Shown: positions 40,400 through 48,050 of the stretch, piece after piece
How the letters are laid out: each line of letters starts with the position of its first letter
How positions within the stretch are numbered: position 1 is the first letter of the stretch
NCBI GenBank assembly: GCA_023459215.1
Contig: JAEWVF010000065.1
Location: forward strand, 1-64,000
DNA from: Chloroflexota bacterium
GTDB lineage: Bacteria > Chloroflexota > Anaerolineae > Anaerolineales > Villigracilaceae
DNA: 64,000 nt
Reading direction: 5' to 3'
Program-made: the position numbers and the translations under genes
Notes under the pieces: generated by a model
What the model saw: only the letters and a program-made list of their open reading frames with translations
Databases searched by the model: none
Told to the model about the DNA's origin: nothing

Positions 40400-42040
40400 A
40401 TGACTAAAGAAAAACCAGGGCTTGTAAAGACGGCGCTTGATGATTTGACTTATAAGGTCAATGGGCTGGCTATGCAGGTCAAGCGCGAGTTGAAATCTGG
40501 GCACAAGGAAGCTTTTTATCAGCGTCGCCTTGCGGAGTTGTGCCGGGAAGCGGGTTTGCAAACTGAACTGGAAAAGCGGGTTGAAGTTTGGGTTGGAGAT
40601 TCTTTGGCAGGCTACCTTTATCTTGATTTGTGGATCGAGAATAGCCTGGTTGTGGAGTGTAAGGCACTAAGTCATGATTTAACCGAGGCTGAGTTAAGTC
40701 AGGTGTTGGTTTATCTGGCCGCTACGGGCAGCCCGGTGGGGATGTTGTATAACTTTGGATCGTCTTCGCTCGAATTTAAGCGAGTGTTGCGCCCCAAGTC
40801 AGTTCAGGATTGGCAGAAATACCTGTTTCGGGTCATGTGGACACCGCCTGGCGCGGTTTTACCTGGGGAGAATACTTTTGATTCGGCGGAGCCAATCCGT
40901 TTCTCTGTGAGCAGCGCCAACGCAGATGGGATGTCTGCGGTTTCCGTTCCAGTCCGCGAGTCCGTTACGAAGTCCGTTGTCGAGTCCGCTCCTGTCCGTG
41001 AGTCCGATACAGAGTCCGCTGTTGGTTCCGCTTACGCCTCTTCCGGCGTATCTATCGACGCTGGCAATCGCGCTGTTGATCTGATGAAGGATGCCGTCAA
41101 AGCGAGCTACACCCCGGCGGTTCTGGCTGGGATTGGCTCCTTCGGCGGCCTGTTTGATGCGGCTTTTTTGAAGGAGATGAACAATCCGGTTTTGGTTGCC
41201 TCGACCGATGGCGTTGGGACAAAGGTCAAGCTGGCTGCGGCGGCTGGCCGCTATCGCAGTATTGGGTATGACATTGTCAATCATTGCATCGATGACATTC
41301 TTGTTCAGGGAGCGCGTCCGTTATTTTTTATGGACTACTTCGCGACATCCAAACTTAATCCTGAGCAGACTGCCGAAGTCGTGACCGGCATTGCCGAGGC
41401 CTGCAAAGAATCGGGCATGGCCCTTTTGGGCGGCGAAACTGCCGAAATGCCCGGCGTTTACGCGCCCGGCGAGTTCGATGTGGCCGGGACAATTGTCGGC
41501 GTTCTGGAGCGCGACCGGATACTGCCGCGCACCTCCGAACTCCAGGCCGGGGATGCGCTGATTGGCATCCGTTCATCCGGCCCGCACACCAACGGCTATT
41601 CGCTGATTCGCAAGGTGTTCGCGGATACATCCATCGACGCGGTTTTTCCCGAACTCGGCGTTCCCCTGGCCGATGCCTTGCTCGCTCCGCACCGCTCTTA
41701 TTTCAACATTTTGCAGCCGGTAATTAACCATGCTGGATTAAAAGCTCTTGCCCACCTGACTGGCGGCGGATTTATCGAAAACATCCCGCGCATTTTGCCA
41801 GAACATCTCGATGCCGTTATCCGTTTGGGTTCCTGGTCCGTGCCCCCGCTCTGGAATCTCATTCAGCAGATGGGCAATATCGCAACCGAAGAAATGTACC
41901 GTGTCTTCAATATGGGCATCGGCATGGTGATCGTGGCCGACAAAACCTTGGCCGCCGACATCCAGAATCTAATCCAGGAAGAAACCTTTATCATCGGCGA
42001 GTTATCCGCTGGCAGCCGCAAAACGCGGTTGCTATCATGA
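40400..42040 (+). CDS. purM: GxxExxY protein fused to phosphoribosylformylglycinamidine cyclo-ligase
   Basis: A 546-residue fusion. Residues of about 15-135 are a GxxExxY-type domain: GHKEAFY at 34-40 is the name motif, and D76 with E86xK88 (WIENSLVVECKAL) form a PD-(D/E)XK-like core. Residues 180-209 are a linker encoded by the operon repeat (VPVRESVTKSVVES, PVRESDTES). Residues of about 212-546 are a complete PurM (SGVSIDAGNRAVDLMKDAVK, STDGVGTKVKLA, DILVQGARPLFFMDY, LLGGETAEMPGVY, SSGPHTNGYSLIRKV, LTGGGFIENIPR). PurM makes AIR from FGAM with ATP. AGAGGAAG precedes the ATG at 40400. An in-frame ATG at 40931 is the last possible internal start for PurM alone, but it lacks a clear ribosome-binding site. 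Confidence 0.9.
   Translation: MTKEKPGLVKTALDDLTYKVNGLAMQVKRELKSGHKEAFYQRRLAELCREAGLQTELEKRVEVWVGDSLAGYLYLDLWIENSLVVECKALSHDLTEAELSQVLVYLAATGSPVGMLYNFGSSSLEFKRVLRPKSVQDWQKYLFRVMWTPPGAVLPGENTFDSAEPIRFSVSSANADGMSAVSVPVRESVTKSVVESAPVRESDTESAVGSAYASSGVSIDAGNRAVDLMKDAVKASYTPAVLAGIGSFGGLFDAAFLKEMNNPVLVASTDGVGTKVKLAAAAGRYRSIGYDIVNHCIDDILVQGARPLFFMDYFATSKLNPEQTAEVVTGIAEACKESGMALLGGETAEMPGVYAPGEFDVAGTIVGVLERDRILPRTSELQAGDALIGIRSSGPHTNGYSLIRKVFADTSIDAVFPELGVPLADALLAPHRSYFNILQPVINHAGLKALAHLTGGGFIENIPRILPEHLDAVIRLGSWSVPPLWNLIQQMGNIATEEMYRVFNMGIGMVIVADKTLAADIQNLIQEETFIIGELSAGSRKTRLLS
40937..41026 (-). repeat. Inverted repeat units forming the GxxExxY-PurM linker
   Basis: GTTTCCGTTCCAGTCCGCGAGTCCG-like sequence is the reverse complement of the purK unit. 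About two units are present, with GAGTCCG and AAGTCCG steps. The stretch ends in GCTTACGCCTCTTCC, which resembles GCTACGCTTCCTCG after the later array at 42041-42205. Confidence 0.9.
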
Positions 42041-42205
42041 CATCCGTTTTCCTCCGTGAGTCCGCTATAAAGTCCGTTTTGAGCCATCCGTTTCTGCCCG
42101 CGAGTCCGCTACAAAGTCCGTTTTCAGTTGTCCGTTTCCGTCCGTGAGTCCGTTATAGAGTCCGTTGTAAAGTCCGTTATAAATTCCGTTATAAATTCCG
42201 TTGTC
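42041..42205 (-). repeat. Repeat array between purM and the AICAR transformylase gene
   Basis: The array starts directly after the purM stop codon. It holds about three full units in the opposite orientation to those in purK (with CGTGAGTCCG or CGCGAGTCCG) and then 12-base sub-repeats (TTGTAAAGTCCG, TTATAAATTCCG twice). AAAGGA and the next ATG follow. Confidence 0.93.
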
Positions 42206-42234
42206 AGCTACGCTTCCTCGAAAGGAATCATCCC

Positions 42235-43410
42235 ATGACCTCCTCCCTTCCGCTCCGTTACGGCACCAACCCCCAGCAAGCCCCGGCCCGCGTCTTCATG
42301 CGCGACGGTTCCGACTTGCCGATTACCGTCCTGGGCGGCTCGCCTGGTTATATCAACCTGCTCGACGGCCTGAACGCCTGGCTGCTCGTCCGTGAACTGC
42401 GCCAGGCCACCAACCTGCCGGCAGCGGCCTCTTTCAAGCATGTCAGCCCGGCTGGGGCTGCGGTCGCCGCCCCGCTCGATGAAACCCTGCGCAAAATCTA
42501 CTTTGTCGATGACCTGGAACTCAGCCCGCTTGCCACCGCCTATGCCCGCGCGCGTGGTTCTGACCGGCTGTGCTCCTTTGGCGACTTTATCGCCCTTTCC
42601 GATGTTGTTGACGAACCCACCGCTCGCATCATCGCTCGCGAAGTCTCGGATGGCATCATCGCCCCCGGTTACGAACCCGCCGCGCTCGAACTGCTCAAGG
42701 CCAAGAAAGCCGGCGAATACGCTGTCGTCAAAATCGACCCGTCCTACGAACCGCCCCAGACCGAAACCCGCGATGTGGCCGGAGTCACTTTCGAGCAGCG
42801 CTGCCACGACCGCCTGGTCACCCCCGGCGATTTCACCAACATCGTCACCAAAAGCCGTGAACTTCGCGCCAATGCCTTCCGCGACCTGATGGTGGCCTGG
42901 ATCACGCTCAAGTACACCCAATCCAACTCGGTTTGCTTTGTCAAGGATGGCCAGGCCATCGGCGTTGGCGCGGGCCAGCAATCGCGTGTTCACTGTGTCC
43001 GTTTGGCTGGCCAAAAAGCCGATATGTGGTACCTGCGCCAGCACCCGACAGTTCTAAACCTGCCCTTCAAGCCGGGAACCAAACGCCCCGAACGCGATAA
43101 TGCCATCGACCAGTTCCTGCGCGAAGATGTTACCCCGCGCGAAAAAGCCGCCTGGCCCGAACTCTTCACCGAACTCCCGCACCAGCTCAGCCCCGAAGAA
43201 AAACGCGCTTGGCTTGACACCCTCACCGACGTCAGCCTCGGCTCCGATGCCTTCTTCCCCTTTTCCGACAGCATCCACCGCGCCGCCGCCTCCGGCGTCA
43301 AATACGTTTTCGAACCTGGCGGCTCCACCCGCGACGCCGATGTCATTCAGGCCGCCGACGATTACGGCATGACGATGGTCTTTACCGGCGTGCGTTTGTT
43401 CCATCATTAA
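42235..43410 (+). CDS. purH: AICAR formyltransferase, stand-alone domain of PurH
   Basis: A 391-residue enzyme that formylates AICAR to FAICAR with 10-formyltetrahydrofolate. LRYGTNPQQAPARVFMR, SPGYINLLDGLNAW, AASFKHVSPAGAAVA, ARARGSDRLCSFGDFIALSD, VSDGIIAPGYEPAALELL, KYTQSNSVCFVKDGQAIGVG, SDAFFPFSDSIHRAAASGVKY and GGSTRDADVI match the AICARFT domain, with KHVSPAG holding the catalytic Lys-His pair. The usual N-terminal IMP cyclohydrolase (MGS-like) domain is absent: the start at 42235 follows a ribosome-binding site and repeats lie upstream. A separate IMP cyclohydrolase must be encoded elsewhere. Confidence 0.9.
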   Translation: MTSSLPLRYGTNPQQAPARVFMRDGSDLPITVLGGSPGYINLLDGLNAWLLVRELRQATNLPAAASFKHVSPAGAAVAAPLDETLRKIYFVDDLELSPLATAYARARGSDRLCSFGDFIALSDVVDEPTARIIAREVSDGIIAPGYEPAALELLKAKKAGEYAVVKIDPSYEPPQTETRDVAGVTFEQRCHDRLVTPGDFTNIVTKSRELRANAFRDLMVAWITLKYTQSNSVCFVKDGQAIGVGAGQQSRVHCVRLAGQKADMWYLRQHPTVLNLPFKPGTKRPERDNAIDQFLREDVTPREKAAWPELFTELPHQLSPEEKRAWLDTLTDVSLGSDAFFPFSDSIHRAAASGVKYVFEPGGSTRDADVIQAADDYGMTMVFTGVRLFHH

Positions 43411-43419
43411 TTTTTGAAA

Positions 43420-44010
43420 ATGTCCGCCAAACTGGTTGTTCTCATCTCTGGAAACGGTTCCAATTTGCAGGCTATTCTCAACGCCTGTGCCGGGAACGTG
43501 CTACCCGCCTCCGTGGTCGCCGTTATTTCGAACAAGCCCAACGCCTACGGTTTGACCCGCGCCCAAAGCGCGGACGTGCCTGCGATAGTCCTGCCCCTCG
43601 CTGACGGCGAATCCCGCCCCGATTACGATTCCCGCTTGGCCGCCTTGGTTGCCCGCTACCAGCCGGATTACGTTATCCTGGCCGGTTGGATGCGGCTGTT
43701 GACCACGAACTTCCTCTCGGTTTTCCCGAATCGGGTTATCAATCTGCATCCGGCCCTGCCGGGGACTTTCCCCGGCACCCACGCCATTGAGCGCGCCTAC
43801 GAAGCCTTCCAGCGCGGAGAAATCGCCCAGACCGGCATCATGGTTCACCTCGTCCCCGATGAAGGCGTGGACAACGGCCCCGTCCTGGCAACCCAAATTG
43901 TCCCGATTGAGCCGTCCGATACGCTCGAGAGTCTCGAAGAGCGAGTCCACCAAACCGAGCATCGCTTGTTGGTTGAAACGCTAAAGCAATTAGTCAGTAG
44001 CGCAAGATAA
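43420..44010 (+). CDS. purN: Phosphoribosylglycinamide formyltransferase
   Basis: A 196-residue folate-dependent enzyme making formyl-GAR from GAR. VVLISGNGSNLQAIL at the N-terminus binds the phosphate; VISNKPNAYGLTRA, DYVILAGWMRLLT, RVINLHPALPGTFPGTHAIERA (start RVINLHPALPG) with the catalytic Asn-His and GIMVHLVPDEGVDNGPVLA with the Asp are all present. The ATG at 43420 is preferred to a TTG at 43414. It is the last gene of the purine operon and lies nine bases after the AICAR transformylase gene. Confidence 0.95.
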   Translation: MSAKLVVLISGNGSNLQAILNACAGNVLPASVVAVISNKPNAYGLTRAQSADVPAIVLPLADGESRPDYDSRLAALVARYQPDYVILAGWMRLLTTNFLSVFPNRVINLHPALPGTFPGTHAIERAYEAFQRGEIAQTGIMVHLVPDEGVDNGPVLATQIVPIEPSDTLESLEERVHQTEHRLLVETLKQLVSSAR

Positions 44011-44021
44011 CATCTTGCGCT
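43999..44021. terminator. Hairpin shared by the stop codons of purN and the EamA gene
   Basis: AGCGCAAGAT (43999-44008) and ATCTTGCGCT (44012-44021) form a perfect 10-bp stem with a 3-base loop. It contains parts of both stop codons of the converging genes. There is no T tract, so it may block read-through or protect 3' ends rather than be a classic terminator. Confidence 0.6.
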
Positions 44022-44946
44022 ATGATTCTACCCGGCTGGCAACATAAATCCCCGCCAAAATCAACAGCCCCCCGCCGATTTCCAGCGCGGAGGGGCTTTC
44101 GCTTAAGATGATGAACGCCAAAATGGTCGAGCCGATCGGTTCGCCCAGCAATGTCACGGCGACGAATGAAGCGGGCAGGTAGCGCAAGGCCCAGTTGAAG
44201 GTTGAGTGGCCGAGCAGTTGCGGCACCAGCGCCAACAGCACCAGCCAGAGATAAACCAGCGGCGGGTAGCCGAGCGGGGTCTGCCCAAAGCCGAGCATGA
44301 TCATGACCAGGACGATCGCCGCCATGCCATAGACCACAAAAATATAGGGGATCAGCGACATCTTCTCGCGCAGGCGGCGGCCAATCAGCAGGTATCCGGC
44401 TCCCATCCAGGCCCCGCACAGGGCCAGGAAATTGCCCAGGAAAGCCTCGCCGCGCGTAAATTCGGACAGCGGCGGGCAGGCCAGGCCGTTTTCCCATTGA
44501 CAGGCCTCGCTCAAGCCGACGACCGTCCCGCCCAGCAGGGCCAGGAGTAGCCCGAGCATCGTTGCCCGGCTCGGGCTTTCGTGCAGGAAGAGTGGCGAGA
44601 GAATCGCCACCCACAACGGCGTGGTGCTGACCAATACCACCGAACTTGCCACCGAAGTAAATTCCAGGGATGAAATCCAGGTGGCGAAATGCAAGGCCAG
44701 GAAGAAGCCCGAGAGCAATCCCAGGCCCAGGGCGGAGCGTGTCAGGGCGCGCAATTCGTCCCGATGACGGAACCAGGCAATCGGGGCGAGGATGATGCTC
44801 GCCAGGCTTAAGCGAATCGCGGCAATAACCAGCGAGGGGGCGTCCTGCTGGGCATAACGGATAAAAATCGCCGCGGTCGAGACGGCCAATATCCCGCCTG
44901 CAATGGCCAGGTAGAGAAAAGCCGGTTTGGGATGGGTGGTTTGCAA
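44020..44946 (-). CDS. EamA/DMT-family transporter
   Basis: A 308-residue inner-membrane protein with ten hydrophobic helices in two similar EamA halves. FLYLAIAGGILAVSTAAIFIR starts the first; RALTRSALGLGLLSGFFLALHFATWISSL-type sequence (ALHFATWISSLEFTS) marks the end of helix 3 with SSVVLVSTTPLWVAIL; LLGGTVVGLS follows. The second half has GHSTFNWALRYLPASFVAVTLLGEP. The family exports amino acids, nucleosides and other small metabolites; the substrate cannot be told. It converges on purN. Confidence 0.88.
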   Translation of the reverse strand: MQTTHPKPAFLYLAIAGGILAVSTAAIFIRYAQQDAPSLVIAAIRLSLASIILAPIAWFRHRDELRALTRSALGLGLLSGFFLALHFATWISSLEFTSVASSVVLVSTTPLWVAILSPLFLHESPSRATMLGLLLALLGGTVVGLSEACQWENGLACPPLSEFTRGEAFLGNFLALCGAWMGAGYLLIGRRLREKMSLIPYIFVVYGMAAIVLVMIMLGFGQTPLGYPPLVYLWLVLLALVPQLLGHSTFNWALRYLPASFVAVTLLGEPIGSTILAFIILSESPSALEIGGGLLILAGIYVASRVES

Positions 44947-45106
44947 AGGTGCCTCCGGTGGTGATTTTCTATCACCCTTTTAGACGACCAAAATCGTCCG
45001 ATTTATCAATTGACCGGGGGTTAAGCCGGGGCTAGAATGACAGAGTAACATGTTAAATCACCCCTAACTAATCGTCAACCCTGACTAAAAATAGAAGGAG
45101 TATCCA

Positions 45107-45706
45107 ATGGCTTTCGAATTACCAAAACTTCCGTATGCTTATGAGGCGCTCGAGCCGTTTATCGACGCCCAGACCATGACCATCCACCACACCAAGCACC
45201 ACCAGGCTTATATCACCAACCTGAACGGCGCGCTCGAAAAAGCTCCCGAACTGGCTTCCTGGTCGCTGGAAGACCTGGTTGCCCGCCTGGCGGATGTCCC
45301 CGAAGCGGTGCGCGGCGTAGTCCGCAATCATGGCGGCGGCACCCTCAATCACAACATTTTCTGGGAAGTGATGGCTCCCAACGCTGGCGGTGAGCCGACC
45401 GGCGCGCTGGCCAAGGCGATTGAATCCGATTTTGGCGGCTTTGCCAATTTCAAGGCTGAGTTCGAGAAGGCCACTGTTGGCCGTTTCGGCTCCGGTTGGG
45501 CCTGGCTTGCCAAGCAGGGCAGCAAGCTGGTGGTGGTTTCGACTGCCAACCAGGATAACCCGCTGACCGACGGCTTGAAGCCGCTGATGGGCATCGACGT
45601 TTGGGAACATGCCTATTACCTGAAATATCAGAACCGCCGCCCTGAATACGTTACCAACTGGTGGAATGTGGTCAACTGGGAAGAAGTTGCCCGTCGCCTG
45701 GGGTAG
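45107..45706 (+). CDS. sodA: Superoxide dismutase (Fe/Mn)
   Basis: A 199-residue enzyme that dismutates superoxide. LPYAYEALEPFIDAQTMTIHHTKHHQAYI (within it TMTIHHTKHH) places metal-ligand His near residue 27; NHGGGTLNHNIFW gives the second His near 80; DVWEHAYYLKYQNRRPEYV gives the Asp and last His. WLAKQGSKLVV and NQDNPL are typical Fe/Mn-SOD segments; I cannot tell the metal from sequence alone. AGAAGGAG precedes the ATG. It is monocistronic, ending at a hairpin, and suggests life with some exposure to oxygen. Confidence 0.95.
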   Translation: MAFELPKLPYAYEALEPFIDAQTMTIHHTKHHQAYITNLNGALEKAPELASWSLEDLVARLADVPEAVRGVVRNHGGGTLNHNIFWEVMAPNAGGEPTGALAKAIESDFGGFANFKAEFEKATVGRFGSGWAWLAKQGSKLVVVSTANQDNPLTDGLKPLMGIDVWEHAYYLKYQNRRPEYVTNWWNVVNWEEVARRLG

Positions 45707-45718
45707 TTTATTGGTATG

Positions 45719-45757
45719 CAAACAGCCGTATCCTGTCTAAGGTGCGGCTGTTTGTTT
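45719..45757 (+). terminator. Terminator after the superoxide dismutase gene
   Basis: CAAACAGCCG (45719-45728) and CGGCTGTTTG (45745-45754) form a perfect 10-bp stem, followed by TTTT. Confidence 0.8.
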
Positions 45758-45857
45758 TGGAAATCACCTGTTTCGCGCCTTGGAATCCTTGCGCCTGTTT
45801 GGCCGCATGGATATAATGAATTTACAGATTTCGCCAAAATCAGAAGGAGATTATGCT

Positions 45858-46256
45858 ATGACCCATGTCATTACCAGTCTTTGTTTGCGCGATAGCGGTT
45901 GTGTTGAAGTTTGTCCGGTGGAGTGCATCACCCCCGGCAAACCCCAGGAAGAGTGGCCCTGGTACTATATCGACCCGGATACCTGCATCGATTGCGGCGC
46001 TTGCGTGCCGGAATGCCCATATGCGGCCATCTTCCCTGAAGATGAAGTTCCTGCGGCCTATACGGCCAAGGGCGGCGAGTTTATCAGCCGGATTGGGCTG
46101 GTCGGCCATTACGAGGCCACCAACCATCATGGTGAAAAGGTGGTGCTTGAGACTGCCAAACAGTTGGCTGCCGGCGAAGTGGTCGATTTGACCCCCGATA
46201 TCAAGCTGAACGCCGATTACTATTCCAAAGGCCCTGGCTACAGCGCCAAGGACTGA
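45858..46256 (+). CDS. Ferredoxin with two iron-sulfur clusters
   Basis: A 132-residue electron carrier. CLRDSGCVEVCPVECI and CIDCGACVPECPYAAI give the two cysteine sets of a 4Fe-4S or 7Fe (3Fe-4S plus 4Fe-4S) ferredoxin; the first set lacks the regular CxxCxxC spacing, which favours the 7Fe FdxA-like type. The extra C-terminal 55 residues are unlike small clostridial ferredoxins. The start at 45858 follows AGAAGGAGA. The gene stands alone with its own terminator. Confidence 0.88.
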   Translation: MTHVITSLCLRDSGCVEVCPVECITPGKPQEEWPWYYIDPDTCIDCGACVPECPYAAIFPEDEVPAAYTAKGGEFISRIGLVGHYEATNHHGEKVVLETAKQLAAGEVVDLTPDIKLNADYYSKGPGYSAKD

Positions 46257-46270
46257 TTTCTGCCAGAACG

Positions 46271-46313
46271 AAGACAAGACCCGCCAGAGCATGGCGGGTC
46301 TTGTCTTTTTTTT
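46271..46313 (+). terminator. Rho-independent terminator after the ferredoxin gene
   Basis: AAGACAAGACCCGCC (46271-46285) and GGCGGGTCTTGTCTT (46293-46307) form a 15-bp perfect stem with a 7-base loop and a run of eight T. Confidence 0.95.
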
Positions 46314-46338
46314 GCTCTACCGCAATTATCGGGAATTT

Positions 46339-46433
46339 CACCACTGAGACACACATGAGCCTGCGGCGCAGTGCAGGCGGAGTCCGCTGAGAAAACAGAA
46401 TTAAAAACTCCGTGTTCTCGGTGTCTCAGTGGT
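46339..46433. repeat. Intergenic inverted repeat beside the kinase gene
   Basis: ACCACTGAGACAC (46340-46352) pairs perfectly with GTGTCTCAGTGGT (46421-46433); an inner GAGAAAACA/TGTTCTC arm is present. This is a separate class of dispersed hairpin. Confidence 0.7.
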
Positions 46434-46482
46434 TATTCATTATTAATTCAAAGCCCTTTCCCGTCAAAACGGGAGAGCTTTT

Positions 46483-47082
46483 TTATAAACGCTTGATCTG
46501 TGCGATGATTTCGGGCAGGATTTCATGGTAATCTAGGGAGAGCCGCCCGGCATCGAAACGAACACTTTTGATTCCGCTTTCAGCGTGTAGCCAATCAGTT
46601 AAGTATCCGTCAATTGCGCTGATATCGTCGGCGCTGGCAATGTTGATTCGTTCGCGCTGCGCCAGCCTGTCGCGGATGACGGGGGTCGGGGCAACCAGGT
46701 GGATGACGAGGTCGGGGGCTGGCAGCGTGGCGCGGATGAAATCGTAGAAACGGCGACAAAGCTCAAGTTCCGGGTCGGTCAGGGAACCGTGGGCATGGAA
46801 AAGGCGGGTAAAACCGTGAAAATCCTGGTCGAGGCCGCCATCCACCAGGCCGGGACATTGCCCTGCGCGCAACTCGCGTTCCTGTTCGGCGCGCAGCAGC
46901 AGGTAATCGATCTGGTTGGCCAGCCCGTAGCGCTTGTCGTTCTTGAACAGGGCCTGGAAGGGGCGTTCGGCGTGCTGTTCCAGGCCGAGGTTGAGTTCAA
47001 CGGCTTGGGCCAGGGCGCGCGCCAGGCTGGTTTTTCCAACGCCGCTGGCGCCGACGATGGCGATGAGTGGGGATGGTTTCAT
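46483..47082 (-). CDS. Deoxynucleoside kinase-like P-loop protein
   Basis: A 199-residue P-loop kinase. IAIVGASGVGKTSLARALA is the Walker A region at residues 7-25. FQALFKNDKRYGLANQIDYLLLRAEQE resembles the F..Q..L pattern of deoxynucleoside kinases, LVDGGLDQDFHGF the (D/E)xxxxxD region, and PDLVIHLVAPTPVIRDRLAQRERIN (start PDLVIHLVAPT) the RxRxR-type lid. It probably phosphorylates a deoxynucleoside, but the group is broad. The start at 47082 is chosen because the P-loop follows closely. It is followed on the same strand, upstream, by the restriction-modification genes. Confidence 0.7.
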   Translation of the reverse strand: MKPSPLIAIVGASGVGKTSLARALAQAVELNLGLEQHAERPFQALFKNDKRYGLANQIDYLLLRAEQERELRAGQCPGLVDGGLDQDFHGFTRLFHAHGSLTDPELELCRRFYDFIRATLPAPDLVIHLVAPTPVIRDRLAQRERINIASADDISAIDGYLTDWLHAESGIKSVRFDAGRLSLDYHEILPEIIAQIKRL

Positions 47083-47117
47083 TTCTTGGTGGGAAGGGAA
47101 ATGGAACACTCTTGACT

Positions 47118-48050
47118 TTAACGAACTTCGATTTGCAGAGATAAATCGGTTTCTACTGCTGTTAATCGTGTATTGTAAATCTCTACAATCTCTTTCAAAA
47201 CACTGAAAAAATCCTTTTTTTCATCGGTTGCCATTTCAATGATGTTCAATGCGATGAAACTTTCAATCGAGATAATTGTCAAATGTTGGTCAATGCCTTC
47301 ATCTTGGGCAAGCACTCGCACTTTAGTTTCTTGTTCGCGTGGAATCAATAGGATTGGATGAAATCCGGCTTTCAGATTATCTATGCATTTCCGCAAAACG
47401 TTTCTTGAAGGGGCCGCGGTAACGTGATAAATCAGATTTGAAACTGTAAAATCGCCCATTCTCTCAGTCTGTTTATCGGCGGCATGAGCAGGATGATTTG
47501 GAATATCAACATCTTGAAAACGCCTTGCCAATTTTGCGCCAACAAGTTGTTGTTCAACGATCCCGCCTGAGCGACCTTTTGCATTTTCTACAATTACGTT
47601 TATCCATGTTGCAGGTGCTTGCCGTCGGTCAAGATCAAGTTTTAGATTTTGGCGTTTTAGCCACTCATTAGCGAGATTACGCAAAACATCAATGAGTTCA
47701 AGCAATAATGTATCGCGCTCTTTTATCGTGAGTTTTGCAAATTTATTACCCCACTCAAACATTTCAAACAGTCGTTGCCCGTCTTGGTGTCCTTGACGAG
47801 TTGTAATCTCTTTCAAATAACCGCTTGGAATTCCATAAGATTCGAGTATTTTGCCTAAACCTGAGCGCGCTCCGCTGACTTCGCCACCTTGTGAGATAAC
47901 AGCATCGCGCGAAACCGGGCTGTTCTTTTTCAAATGGTCAAATACAACTACACCCATCGCAACCGTGTTGCGGGAGATTTTGTTATTGCGTGTGCATGTT
48001 TCGAGCCATTTTGCCAAAATATCATGGCTTTCTTGTCTCAATTTTTCCAC
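47118..48050 (-). CDS. DUF4928-like protein, probable type II restriction endonuclease
   Basis: A 310-residue protein without close motifs I know by heart. It has GHQDGQRLFEMFEWGNKF, VIVENAKGRSGGIVEQQLVGAKL and GDFTVSNLIYHVTAAPSRN; the last region with D-x(n)-V-T-A-P could be a nuclease strand pattern. Proteins of this type (DUF4928) are recurrent partners of cytosine methyltransferases and Vsr, so a restriction enzyme is inferred from context. It overlaps vsr by 29 bases. The gene is clearly more AT-rich than the neighbours, which points to transfer. Confidence 0.6.
   Translation of the reverse strand: MEKLRQESHDILAKWLETCTRNNKISRNTVAMGVVVFDHLKKNSPVSRDAVISQGGEVSGARSGLGKILESYGIPSGYLKEITTRQGHQDGQRLFEMFEWGNKFAKLTIKERDTLLLELIDVLRNLANEWLKRQNLKLDLDRRQAPATWINVIVENAKGRSGGIVEQQLVGAKLARRFQDVDIPNHPAHAADKQTERMGDFTVSNLIYHVTAAPSRNVLRKCIDNLKAGFHPILLIPREQETKVRVLAQDEGIDQHLTIISIESFIALNIIEMATDEKKDFFSVLKEIVEIYNTRLTAVETDLSLQIEVR

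Noticed and set aside
40376..40400. Earlier start of the GxxExxY-PurM gene at 40376
   Set aside because: The ATG at 40400 has AGAGGAAG at a good distance; the eight extra residues would come from spacer sequence.
36739..42205. CRISPR array
   Set aside because: Repeats are adjacent or inside genes, with no unique spacers of constant length, and no cas genes are present.
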